Of a stretch of 64,000 nt of DNA, positions 1 through 7,484 are shown piece by piece (the stretch's first letter is position 1; the number at the start of each line of letters is the position of its first letter). A program made the position numbers and the translations under genes. Origin of the DNA: Persicitalea jodogahamensis (lineage in GTDB: Bacteria > Bacteroidota > Bacteroidia > Cytophagales > Spirosomataceae); the NCBI RefSeq assembly GCF_014651615.1, contig NZ_BMXF01000001.1:777731-841730 (forward strand), written 5' to 3'. Under the pieces are notes generated by a model. It was given only the letters and a program-made list of their open reading frames with translations, was not told the DNA's origin and ran no database searches.

Positions 1-737
1 AATCTGGTTTGAAAGCTTAGTGGTTCTACTGCGGGAAGCGGTTGTCGCAACTGATCGTAGTCGGGTACTTGCTGACTTGCCCCTAGCGATAATTCACTCC
101 GCCCAATATTCATTTCATTCGATATGTCCGGAATATCTGTTTTCTGGGACAAAAGAATTGCCCCATCGCCCCTTCCCCGATTTGGGGTAGTTTGTTTGCG
201 CACTCCGCTTGCGCTCGCCGGGTTCCGGGGCAATTCTTTCACCTTGATTTGTTCATCTGATTGTTTTCCTTGATTCTGGGTACTTTGGCCGCTCATTCCT
301 CCCTGATCTCCTGCTGGTTGATTAGCTACACTATGATCACTGCCTTCCAAGCCAGGCTCATCATTATCTATATCTATGGTAGCACGGCGTAATGTCTCTG
401 ATTCTGATTGGTTGGCCGGGCTTTTAGCTTTCGCTTTTGGATGCTTTTGGTTGGAAGGTAATATCGTTGATGAAGAGGCGGCTTTGTTTTCAGCGCGGTC
501 AACGGCACTGTTGTCTCCAGCATAGTAATAGTATCCACCCAGCCCCCCGATCATAAGCAACAATAAGCCAGCCAGCCAGGGCGTCGCTTTCCTGAACCAC
601 CAGCCGCCCACCACGCCATCGGCCTCGTCGAGGCGACGGCGCAGGCTATGCCAGTCGCTGGCTTCGTACCTGGGTTCAAACTCTTCGGCGGATTTACGGA
701 AGAGCTCGTCCAGTTCTTTATCGGACAACTCTTTCAT
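1..737 (-). CDS. Membrane-anchored putative anti-sigma/regulatory protein (partial, runs off window)
   Basis: An open frame starts at the ATG at 737 and runs off the left edge, so about 245 codons are seen without a stop. Residues 1-45 are charged and contain DELF and DWHSLRRRLDE. One hydrophobic membrane segment lies at about 50-68, followed by a long polar, low-complexity Ser/Gln/Asn/Asp-rich stretch. It overlaps the end of the upstream ECF sigma gene by 20 bases, so the two are surely co-translated. The arrangement and N-terminal pattern resemble the protein at 35150-35956, which also follows an ECF sigma gene. A role as anti-sigma or sigma-linked membrane regulator is inferred from position; no known anti-sigma domain was recognised. 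Confidence 0.75.
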   Translation of the reverse strand, partial: MKELSDKELDELFRKSAEEFEPRYEASDWHSLRRRLDEADGVVGGWWFRKATPWLAGLLLLMIGGLGGYYYYAGDNSAVDRAENKAASSSTILPSNQKHPKAKAKSPANQSESETLRRATIDIDNDEPGLEGSDHSVANQPAGDQGGMSGQSTQNQGKQSDEQIKVKELPRNPASASGVRKQTTPNRGRGDGAILLSQKTDIPDISNEMNIGRSELSLGASQQVPDYDQLRQPLPAVEPLSFQTR

Positions 738-1290
738 ATGCTTCCATGCTTTTTTTGGCTAACATCTCTTTCAATTTTCCCCGCGCCCTTGATAGGTTCG
801 ACTTCGATGCTCCTACCGAGATTTCGAGCTCTGCGGCAATTTCTTCGTGCGTGTATCCATCCAGAACTGCCAGACTAAACACCATACGGTAAGCGGGTGG
901 CAACAGTTGAATTAATTCAAGCAACTCTTCGTGTATCAGTCGGCTGACGGCACTTTCATTCACTGCCGCTACGTTGTCAGCTGAGCGGATGTCCTCATAA
1001 ACCTGATGCTTGGCCTCGCGTCGGTACTGGTCCAGTGCCGTATTGATCAACACTCTGCCCAGCCAGGTTTTGAAAGGCCGTTTCTGATCGTAGGTTTCCA
1101 GTTTGGTAAATACCTTGAAAAAACCATCGTTTAGAATTTCCTGAGCTTCGTCCCGACTGCGGGCGTATCGCATGCAAAGGCTCATGGCATAGCCATAAAA
1201 CTGCTTATAGAGCAGTTCCTGGCTACGACGATTCCCTTGCAAGCATCCGTCGAGCAGGTCAAGTATAGCGGCGGAGTTATGCTCGGACAT
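718..1290 (-). CDS. ECF-type RNA polymerase sigma factor
   Basis: This 190-residue protein has the two-domain layout of ECF sigma factors. Region 2 (about 20-90) includes ARSRDEAQEILNDGFFKVF and the PFKTWLGRVLIN segment. Region 4 (about 125-180) has the helix-turn-helix YTHEEIAAELEISVGASKSNLSRAR. It would direct RNA polymerase to a small extracytoplasmic-response regulon. It is the first gene of a two-gene unit with the overlapping membrane protein at 1-737. Its architecture is close to the ECF sigma at 34579-35163, suggesting paralogous modules. The stimulus and regulon are unknown. Confidence 0.93.
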   Translation of the reverse strand: MSEHNSAAILDLLDGCLQGNRRSQELLYKQFYGYAMSLCMRYARSRDEAQEILNDGFFKVFTKLETYDQKRPFKTWLGRVLINTALDQYRREAKHQVYEDIRSADNVAAVNESAVSRLIHEELLELIQLLPPAYRMVFSLAVLDGYTHEEIAAELEISVGASKSNLSRARGKLKEMLAKKSMEAYERVVR

Positions 1291-1505
1291 GCTTCGTGGT
1301 TTTTTGGTAATACGGAGGTTTACGTGCCGGGGTTGCTTGTGTCATTGATTCACCCAAAAAACTTGTAGTTTTAACTTTTGTCAATCCAATCGGCTGATTG
1401 CTCCAACTTAGTGATATCGACTGAAAAATGCACATTTATAACCGATCGAGCCGTTTTAATGATTTATTTGTTTTGAATTTTTAAATAAGCTTCTTTTCCT
1501 TTTTA

Positions 1506-2297
1506 ATGACGTATTTCCCAAAACCAGTTTTTTTACGCTGCACTCTCCTCTCTTTTGCCTGGATTTTAATTTGTCTTGGCAGCGTAGCTGCGCAGCCAGT
1601 TTCTTACACAACTGCCAATGCGCATTCGCACAATGACTACGAACAAAAAAGACCCTTCTATGCGGCCTACGAGCTAGGATTTGGCTCCATCGAAGCAGAC
1701 GTCTTCTTGCAAGATGGGGTACTTTATGTTGCCCATAATATAGAAGACATCAAGCCGGAGCGTACTTTGAAAGTGCTCTATCTGGAACCTCTCCTCCAAA
1801 AAATTAGTGAAAACAAGGGGTTCCCCTACCCGCAGCGAAAGGAACTGCAACTGCTGATAGATATCAAGAATACGGGCCCTGCGACACTGGCTGCCCTGCA
1901 AAAGCTATTGTCGCCTTACCGTAAAGAACTGCGGCACGTCAGGATTGTCGTGAGCGGCGAAATGCCGCCGCCCGAGGAGATGTTTGCCCAGGATAAGCTC
2001 TTCACTTTTGATGGGCGAAAGGAATTGGTTTACCCCAAAAACGCCGCTTCTTACGTAGTTCTGGTAAGCAGTAGTATGCTTGGTTTTGGGAAATACTGGG
2101 ACGGCCTTCAACCGCTAAATCAGGAAATGCGCAGTCGTATCGAAATTTTCGTGCAGTTGCAACACGCTCAAAAAAAATTAGTGCGTTTGTGGGCGACACC
2201 TAACACTGACCTAGGTTATCGGACTTTGAAGGAATTGGGTGTAGACTATATTGGCACCGACGATCTGGCGGGATTGGCAGCGTTTCTTGGCCAATAG
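1506..2297 (+). CDS. Secreted PI-PLC/glycerophosphodiesterase-like phosphodiesterase
   Basis: The 263-residue protein starts with a hydrophobic export signal (about residues 8-29, ending near VAAQP). The mature part opens with NAHSHNDY, the active-site-like His-containing motif of the PI-PLC/GDPD TIM-barrel superfamily (AIM6-like branch). It continues with SIEADVFL, LYVAHN, LQLLIDIKN and a C-terminal LWATPN...LGVDYIGTDD typical of GDPD-like barrels. It probably hydrolyses a phosphodiester outside the cytoplasm; the substrate is not evident. It stands alone between a divergent sigma gene and a convergent SPFH gene, sharing a terminator with the latter. Confidence 0.8.
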   Translation: MTYFPKPVFLRCTLLSFAWILICLGSVAAQPVSYTTANAHSHNDYEQKRPFYAAYELGFGSIEADVFLQDGVLYVAHNIEDIKPERTLKVLYLEPLLQKISENKGFPYPQRKELQLLIDIKNTGPATLAALQKLLSPYRKELRHVRIVVSGEMPPPEEMFAQDKLFTFDGRKELVYPKNAASYVVLVSSSMLGFGKYWDGLQPLNQEMRSRIEIFVQLQHAQKKLVRLWATPNTDLGYRTLKELGVDYIGTDDLAGLAAFLGQ

Positions 2298-2314
2298 AAG
2301 GGGAGTTAATAGAA

Positions 2315-2345
2315 AAGGGAGTGAAACTTAGCGTTTCACTCCCTT
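2315..2345. terminator. Bidirectional intrinsic terminator
   Basis: A perfect 13-bp stem (arms 2315-2327 and 2333-2345, 5-base loop) lies between two convergent genes. A-rich sequence on the left and T-rich sequence on the right let it stop transcription from both sides. Confidence 0.85.
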
Positions 2346-2369
2346 CTTTCATTTGTAAAGGGTACTTAA

Positions 2370-3278
2370 CTACTTATCATTCAAAATAAGCGGCACCCCA
2401 CCTTTACCTCCTCCCATGATGATGATCTTTGAATTGGGCGATTTTGCCAGTTCTTTCTGTGCATTGATCATCTCGTACTGCAACTGACGGTCGGTCAGAC
2501 TGCTGGCGATGATGGTCTGGTAGTCGGAGATACCCTTGGCCTCTACGCGCTTGCGCTCGGCTTCCTGTTTTTCCTTTTGCAGCACAAATTCCATCTTCTG
2601 CGCATCCTGCTCGGCGTTGATCTTTGACTCGATGGTCTTTTTAACCGACTCGGGCAGGTTGATGTTGCGAATCAGGAGCTGCTCCAGAACAAGGCCCCGG
2701 TCTTTGAAATCCTTGGCAATAGTCTTGTAAATCCTGTCCTGAAACTCGTCGCGCTTTTTGGAATAGAGCGATACGGCATCGTAATAAACCGCGTTGTCGC
2801 GGATACGTGTCCGCGTTACGGGACGCACGATCTTGTCCTTGTAATCTCGCCCGATTTGCTTGAAAATGTTCGGAGCCTCGCTAGGCAGGATTTTGTACAA
2901 AACCGTCAGGTCTATAACTACCTCCAATCCATCGGCTGAAAGTACCCGGATGGCGTCGTCGCCTGACAAATCGCCTTCGGCGGTAGTAGCCGACATGGTA
3001 TAGTTCTGAGTCTTGGTATCGAATATAGCGACATCTACCAGCGGATTGACGAAGTTCAGCCCATTTTCCAGCGTATTGGAGCTCACTTTTCCGAATAGCG
3101 ACTGCACGCCGACGGTACCGGCGTCGATCTGCCGGATGCTGGCCGTAAGTGCCCCGACGAGAGCGATAACTATGCCCGCAATTTTGACGGGACGTGAATA
3201 CTGCGAAACGGGCATTGAAGGCGTATTGATCGCAAAGCCCGCCACCAGAAGCAGCAGGCCAATGATAATAAAAAACAT
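2370..3278 (-). CDS. SPFH/prohibitin-family membrane protein
   Basis: The 302-residue protein has an N-terminal hydrophobic segment (residues 1-18) and a second around 30-45. These are followed by an SPFH/Band 7 domain (about 48-235) containing GTVGVQSLFGKV, GLNFVNPLVDV and VLYKILP. A charged coiled coil follows (EQDAQKMEFVLQKEKQEAERKRVEAKG). This is the prohibitin-like pattern: an oligomeric ring anchored in the inner membrane, often modulating membrane proteases. The C-terminus is Gly/Lys-rich (IIIMGGGKGGVPLIL). It is monocistronic, bounded by terminators on both sides. Its exact partner cannot be seen here. Confidence 0.9.
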   Translation of the reverse strand: MFFIIIGLLLLVAGFAINTPSMPVSQYSRPVKIAGIVIALVGALTASIRQIDAGTVGVQSLFGKVSSNTLENGLNFVNPLVDVAIFDTKTQNYTMSATTAEGDLSGDDAIRVLSADGLEVVIDLTVLYKILPSEAPNIFKQIGRDYKDKIVRPVTRTRIRDNAVYYDAVSLYSKKRDEFQDRIYKTIAKDFKDRGLVLEQLLIRNINLPESVKKTIESKINAEQDAQKMEFVLQKEKQEAERKRVEAKGISDYQTIIASSLTDRQLQYEMINAQKELAKSPNSKIIIMGGGKGGVPLILNDK

Positions 3279-3311
3279 GATGATATTGGGTTAATTGGAA
3301 AGATTAAGAAA

Positions 3312-3339
3312 CGGGAGCTCCCGCTTCGGAAGGCTCCCG
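3312..3339 (-). terminator. Possible second terminator hairpin
   Basis: A 7-bp G+C-rich stem (3312-3318 with 3333-3339) is followed, in the minus direction, by a short T-rich run. It lies beyond the stronger terminator of the FKBP gene and just before the SPFH gene, so it may be a back-up terminator or part of the SPFH leader. Confidence 0.45.
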
Positions 3340-3371
3340 CTCTGCAAAAAAATGCATCTGTAATTTACGAA

Positions 3372-3413
3372 AAAAAGCCGATCTATCCCCATAGTAGGGA
3401 CGAACGGCTTTTT
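3372..3413 (-). terminator. Intrinsic terminator of the FKBP lipoprotein gene
   Basis: Arms 3372-3380 and 3405-3413 form AAAAAGCCG/CGGCTTTTT, with an inner TCCC/GGGA pairing. In the minus direction the stem is followed by a T run. It sits about 22 bases after the stop at 3436. Confidence 0.8.
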
Positions 3414-3435
3414 AACTCCATAAATCGTTCTCGTG

Positions 3436-4296
3436 TTATTCCAGCACCTCTATCTCGAAGACAAGCGGCGTATAGGGGGGAATCGTGCCACTCTGTGATC
3501 CGCTTTTTCCGTAACCGATAGCAGAAGGAAAAATAAGAACGGCTTTCTCGCCCCTGCGAAGGTGACTAATACCTTCTTCGAAACCTACGATAAACCCTCC
3601 GTTGCCTGTGGTGATAGAGAATGAACCTTTGTCAAATTCTTTGTCACTCAATAGCTTGCCTGTGTAATTTACGCTAACTGTCTTGCCCTTTCCGAGGGTA
3701 TCTCCAGCTACGGTTTTTTGCCGAATGATTCTAACCCCTCTTGGGGTAGTTTCGGATATGGTATAGCCCTTCGTACTGATATAATCAGCGATTTGCTGTG
3801 CTTCGGTACGTACCTGCGCCAGCTCCAATTCGACCCGAACGGGCGAATATGCGGGCAGGTTATCATAGCCAACGTTGCCGAAGGCTAGATAAAAGGGCAG
3901 GAGCAAGGTCATTTTCTCACCTTCCTGCATTAAGCTTATACCGCGTTCAACGCCAAACAAGTGGTAGTTGGTGCCAAAGGTGAAGCGCAGCGGCTTTTTA
4001 GCTGCCGTCTCGGTACTGTCTATAACAGTGCCATCAAGTGTATAGATTTTACTGTATATAGCCACCTGATCGCCCACTTTCGCTTTTACTCCCTGCGGGT
4101 TAGACACTCTCTTGACATAATACATGCCCGAAGAATCCTTCGTAGCTGACAGGTTGTTTGTCGTCAAATAATCTTGAATGCTTTTTTCATTTTTTTCGAG
4201 TTGTTCTTCGTCGGTAAAATCCAAGGTCTTGTTGCAAGCGCCTAAGCCGAGCGCCAAAAGGATAAAAATTAAGAGATTGCTTTGATTGTGCTTCAT
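3436..4296 (-). CDS. Lipoprotein with two FKBP-type peptidyl-prolyl isomerase domains
   Basis: The 286-residue protein has a lipoprotein signal ending in the lipobox LGAC (Cys at about 21), so the mature form is lipid-anchored outside the cytoplasm. Two FKBP domains follow. The first, about 70-165, has FGVERGISLMQEGEKM and LPFYLAFG. The second, about 180-286, has VSVNYTGKLL, FIVGFEEGISHLRRGEKA, FPSAIGYG and IPPYTPLVFEIEVLE. The second matches the canonical catalytic pattern best. It probably assists folding of periplasmic or outer-membrane proteins by isomerising X-Pro bonds. It is monocistronic with its own terminator. Confidence 0.9.
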   Translation of the reverse strand: MKHNQSNLLIFILLALGLGACNKTLDFTDEEQLEKNEKSIQDYLTTNNLSATKDSSGMYYVKRVSNPQGVKAKVGDQVAIYSKIYTLDGTVIDSTETAAKKPLRFTFGTNYHLFGVERGISLMQEGEKMTLLLPFYLAFGNVGYDNLPAYSPVRVELELAQVRTEAQQIADYISTKGYTISETTPRGVRIIRQKTVAGDTLGKGKTVSVNYTGKLLSDKEFDKGSFSITTGNGGFIVGFEEGISHLRRGEKAVLIFPSAIGYGKSGSQSGTIPPYTPLVFEIEVLE

Positions 4297-4469
4297 TTTT
4301 TTGTTTTAGGTACAATAATCTGGTCCAGACGAATCTTCGAAAACTCCTTTCCAAACGATACGCTGAATCCGTGCAAAATAACGCAGAAGAATAGTGAAAA
4401 TTCTCTGGCGACAGTTATAGAGAACCATCCGAGGCCTAAAACGTTGGAATGCCGGAGATAAAATTTTCT

Positions 4470-5129
4470 CTATCCCTTAATCTTTATTTTCTGTATTTTC
4501 TCATAGTACTTACACAGAGGCGTCAGGGCGCATTCGCTGCATTTTGGCGAGCGAGCTATACACACATAACGGCCATGTAGAATGAGCCAATGGTGGGCCT
4601 TCGGAACAAGGTCTTTCGGAATGTAGGCCATCAAATGCTTTTCGACAGCCAAAGGCGTGGTAGCCGTCAGTGGAGCCAGGCCAATGCGGTGCGAAACGCG
4701 GAACACGTGCGTGTCTACGGCCATCGTGGGCTGATTGAAAATAACAGAGGCGATCACATTAGCCGTTTTCCGACCTACGCCTGGTAAGCGTTGCAACTCG
4801 TCCACCTTGCCGGGTACTTCCGAGTTAAATTCTGCTACGAGCATTCTGCCCGTTCCAACGAGGTGCTTGCTTTTATTGTTAGGGTACGAAACCGACCGGA
4901 TGTAAGTAAAGACCTCCTCAACGTCGGAAGCCGCCAATGCCTCTGGACCAGGAAATCGCTCGAATAGGGCAGGGGTTACAAGGTTAACGCGCTTATCAGT
5001 ACATTGAGCTGAGAGAATAACCGAGATCAGTAATTCGTATGGATTGCGATAGTGAAGTTCAGTCTCTGGTTCAGGGAAGTACGTCGTAAAGTAGTCAATG
5101 AGTCCTTGAAAGCGTTCTTTTTTGCGCAT
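4470..5129 (-). CDS. nth: Endonuclease III (DNA glycosylase/AP lyase)
   Basis: A base-excision repair enzyme that removes oxidised pyrimidines and cleaves abasic sites. It shows LSAQCTDKRVN, the helix-hairpin-helix LPGVGRKTANV with its catalytic Lys, VDTHVFRVSHR with the catalytic Asp, and a C-terminal [4Fe-4S] loop of spacing C-x6-C-x2-C-x5-C (CIARSPKCSECALTPLC). The ATG at 5129 is chosen because it yields MRKKERF, the usual family N-terminus, and 219 residues, near the usual 210-220. A TTG at 5174 would add 15 residues without family support. It is separate from the sigma operon upstream, which ends in its own terminator. Confidence 0.95.
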   Translation of the reverse strand: MRKKERFQGLIDYFTTYFPEPETELHYRNPYELLISVILSAQCTDKRVNLVTPALFERFPGPEALAASDVEEVFTYIRSVSYPNNKSKHLVGTGRMLVAEFNSEVPGKVDELQRLPGVGRKTANVIASVIFNQPTMAVDTHVFRVSHRIGLAPLTATTPLAVEKHLMAYIPKDLVPKAHHWLILHGRYVCIARSPKCSECALTPLCKYYEKIQKIKIKG

Positions 5130-5227
5130 TTTGGAAATAGGGATATTGGATAGGATTTTCTGGTTTATCACCAAGTGACTAGGGTACTTTTTAAATCGTC
5201 AAAGTTTAACCTTGAAACACAAAAAAA

Positions 5228-5266
5228 GCTAGTAACCGCTTCTGTGGCTAAGAAGCAGTTACTAGC
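5228..5266 (-). terminator. Intrinsic terminator of the sigma operon
   Basis: A 16-bp stem with one mismatch (5228-5243 with 5251-5266) is followed in the minus direction by seven T. It closes the operon at 5295-6117. Confidence 0.85.
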
Positions 5267-5294
5267 AAAAGGGAAAAGCCAAAAATCTGGTTGC

Positions 5295-5543
5295 CTAGAA
5301 AGACAGGTCAGCGGTTTGGCTTGAAGGGTACTGTCGCGAGTAGCGCAGAATGTCATCGGTAGCCCGGCTGGAAGGCGTTCGAACAATGCGGTCCATTAAG
5401 GTCTGCAGTTCGAGCGAATCCAGATAAAAGGCGAGCATGTCAGAATCGGAGGTCAAAGCCTCAACGATTTCATTGTTTTCTTGAGGGGAAGTCTCGGCAT
5501 AAAGATACCTGACTACATCATCGTAGGTAAACGTTTTTGTCAT
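5295..5543 (-). CDS. Small acidic protein translationally coupled to an ECF sigma factor
   Basis: The 82-residue protein starts inside the 3' end of the sigma gene (26-base overlap) and has no signal peptide, membrane segment or Cys/His zinc site. Its N-terminal half is acidic and helical (YDDVVRYLYAETSPQENNEIVEAL) and its tail is Ser/Arg-rich. By position it could be a soluble regulator or anti-sigma of the adjacent sigma factor, but no family motif is recognised and this remains inference. A genuine terminator follows at 5228-5266, supporting a real two-gene operon. Confidence 0.75.
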   Translation of the reverse strand: MTKTFTYDDVVRYLYAETSPQENNEIVEALTSDSDMLAFYLDSLELQTLMDRIVRTPSSRATDDILRYSRQYPSSQTADLSF

Positions 5544-6117
5544 ATTGCGGAGTACGTTGGCTGAATTGCTTGCGCAAGTTAATCAACGCGTAACGCATTC
5601 TCCCCAGTGCCGTATTGATACTCACTCCGGTGGCATCGGCAATTTCCTGAAAGCTCATTTCTTCGTAATGGCGCATTATCAGAACTTGCCGTTGTACCTC
5701 GGGCAGCCGCTGGATCATCTCCCGCAGTTGCTCGTGGGTCTCCTGTCGGATTTGGATCGATTCTACCGAATCTTCCGAGAAGTCCAGCGTGTTGAACACA
5801 CTGCTTCCATCCTCGAACACTACGCTGGGGTAGCGTTTATCGCGTCTAAAATAGTCAATAGCGAGGTTGTGGGCGATTCGGACAATCCACGGCAAAAATT
5901 TACCCTCTTCATTGTACCTGCCTGACTTAATCGTATCGACTGCCTTGATGAAGGTGTCCTGCATCAAATCTTCGGCAACGTACTGATCTTTAACAATCAG
6001 GTAAATGGTAGTATAAATTCTCGACTTATGACGTTGAACTAGTTTCTCGAAAGCTTTTTCGTCACCACGGATGTACAGCGATACCAACTCACTGTCGCTA
6101 ACTTGAAATTTCTGCAT
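5518..6117 (-). CDS. ECF-type RNA polymerase sigma factor
   Basis: The 199-residue protein contains region 2 (VQRHKSRIYTTIYLIVKD, AEDLMQDTFIKAVDTI, FLPWIVRIAHNLAIDYFRR) and region 4 (LPEVQRQVLIMRHYEEMSF, EIADATGVSINTALGRMRYA). It is a group 4 sigma factor distinct from the other two in the window. It heads a two-gene operon with the small coupled protein at 5295-5543. The upstream non-coding stretch (6118-6511) presumably carries its promoter. Target genes cannot be predicted. Confidence 0.94.
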   Translation of the reverse strand: MQKFQVSDSELVSLYIRGDEKAFEKLVQRHKSRIYTTIYLIVKDQYVAEDLMQDTFIKAVDTIKSGRYNEEGKFLPWIVRIAHNLAIDYFRRDKRYPSVVFEDGSSVFNTLDFSEDSVESIQIRQETHEQLREMIQRLPEVQRQVLIMRHYEEMSFQEIADATGVSINTALGRMRYALINLRKQFSQRTPQYDKNVYLR

Positions 6118-6511
6118 TGTATTTATTCGATTTAGTTAACGTAGAGCCGTGTATCTATATTGTTGCTGGTTTTAGTTTTGGTGAATGGACGATGGCTTTG
6201 TGCCTGAGTTGAGCGAGAATGTAAATCAAAAGTAATAGGTTTGACAACTACTTTGCAAACATTTATTTGGCTTTTTTAGAAAAATGCTTTGGATTACCCC
6301 CTGTCAACAACTTACTTACGCAAAATATATCGAAAAGGTTGCTTCCATATGATAAAATTTAAACATAAGGTCATTTTAGGAAAAAATAGCATTATCCAAA
6401 CATGATCTGGATTTTTTAAACGGGAGCGTGTCTAATTTAGTTCTACAGCTTTACATCATTTTTCGTACCAAAATGATAATTTTGCTTTCCTTAAATCAAA
6501 ACTAATTGATA
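6118..6511. other. A+T-rich divergent intergenic region
   Basis: About 390 bases lie between the divergently read sigma gene and the ferredoxin-like gene. The region is clearly richer in A+T than its flanks. No tRNA, conserved RNA fold, plausible small gene or clear consensus promoter could be picked out by eye; it presumably holds both 5' leaders. Confidence 0.5.
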
Positions 6512-6817
6512 ATGAAGTACCAGAAACATGTTTTTGTCTGCACCAATCAAAAAGATTCTCCCAAAAAAAGCTGCGGGGCCGTGCACGGCGCGGAACTTGT
6601 TGCGGCTTTCAAAGACACCATGAAAGAGCGCGACCTGCTGCCCGCCATGCGTGCCCAGCCTACGGGCTGTCTTGATGTTTGCGGCAAGGGCCCCTCGGTC
6701 ATTGTCTATCCTGAGGGAATCATGTATGGCAATGTGCAATTGTCGGATGTTGAAGAAATCGTGCAAAGCCACCTTGTGGACAACCAGCCCGTCGAAAGGC
6801 TTAAACTAGATTTTTGA
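6512..6817 (+). CDS. Thioredoxin-fold [2Fe-2S] ferredoxin-like protein
   Basis: The protein is 101 residues from the ATG at 6512. The TTG two codons earlier adds nothing recognisable. It has the (2Fe-2S) ferredoxin-like pattern of thioredoxin-fold proteins: HVFVCTNQKD near the N-terminus, KKSCGAVHG, then QPTGCLDVCGKGPSVIVYPEGIMYG. Four Cys provide a 2Fe-2S site. It is a small soluble electron carrier whose redox partner is not apparent. It reads alone, 167 bases ahead of the Kai operon, on the same strand. Confidence 0.88.
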   Translation: MKYQKHVFVCTNQKDSPKKSCGAVHGAELVAAFKDTMKERDLLPAMRAQPTGCLDVCGKGPSVIVYPEGIMYGNVQLSDVEEIVQSHLVDNQPVERLKLDF

Positions 6818-6984
6818 TTTTGGCGCATTATCGCCTGACAAAACCAAGGTGAGCGGAGCATAAATTCTGTTTTCGGATACGAAATCGTGGTTTTTTTCGA
6901 AAAATATTAAGATATGTCGTACTTTTCGCCCCATTTGTCTTCGTAACGATGAACACTCATCACAGCCACTGCTTCACCCATTAA

Positions 6985-7383
6985 ATGAGCCTAGTTAAGA
7001 CTGTTTTTCTTGTAGATGACGACCAGGACGATCGCTTTTTTCTTCGCCAGGCCATCGAGGAAGCGGGCGCGTCGATTGATATTGTTGAGGCTGAAAATGG
7101 TCTTGAACTTCTGTCTCTGATCCAGCAGGATAAGCTAACGTCGATTACGCTTATCCTGCTGGATATGAATATGCCCAAAATGAATGGATTGGAAACGATT
7201 GCAGCTATTCGCTCCGATCCCAAAATATCCTCCGTCCCGGTGGTAATGATCTCGACTTCCTCGAACCCCAATCTGATTGAGTCGGCGTATCGGGCTGGGG
7301 TCAATAATTTCATTACCAAGCCTAGCTCGTTCGAAGGGTTCACCGATCTGAGCCACCAATTAATTAATAGCTTTCTATCTTAA
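6985..7383 (+). CDS. Single-domain response regulator (CheY/Rcp1-like) of the Kai operon
   Basis: The 132-residue protein is a stand-alone receiver domain: acidic pair D11/D12 in FLVDDDQDD, phospho-acceptor D60 in LILLDMNMPKMNG, a Ser/Thr switch segment near 90-92 and K102 in the TKP motif. There is no output domain. It is the first gene of a co-directional set with kaiC (101 bases downstream), two kaiB genes and a PAS histidine kinase. It is therefore the likely phosphoryl acceptor for that kinase. The true partner remains inferred from linkage. Confidence 0.92.
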   Translation: MSLVKTVFLVDDDQDDRFFLRQAIEEAGASIDIVEAENGLELLSLIQQDKLTSITLILLDMNMPKMNGLETIAAIRSDPKISSVPVVMISTSSNPNLIESAYRAGVNNFITKPSSFEGFTDLSHQLINSFLS

Positions 7384-7484
7384 ATTAAGGCTTTTCTTAT
7401 CCTTACTAATACAGTTTCTATCTGAAGCTGACGATCCAATTCAGGAATGCTGCGCTATTGGGCAGCCCGTAAGAACTCAGTACT

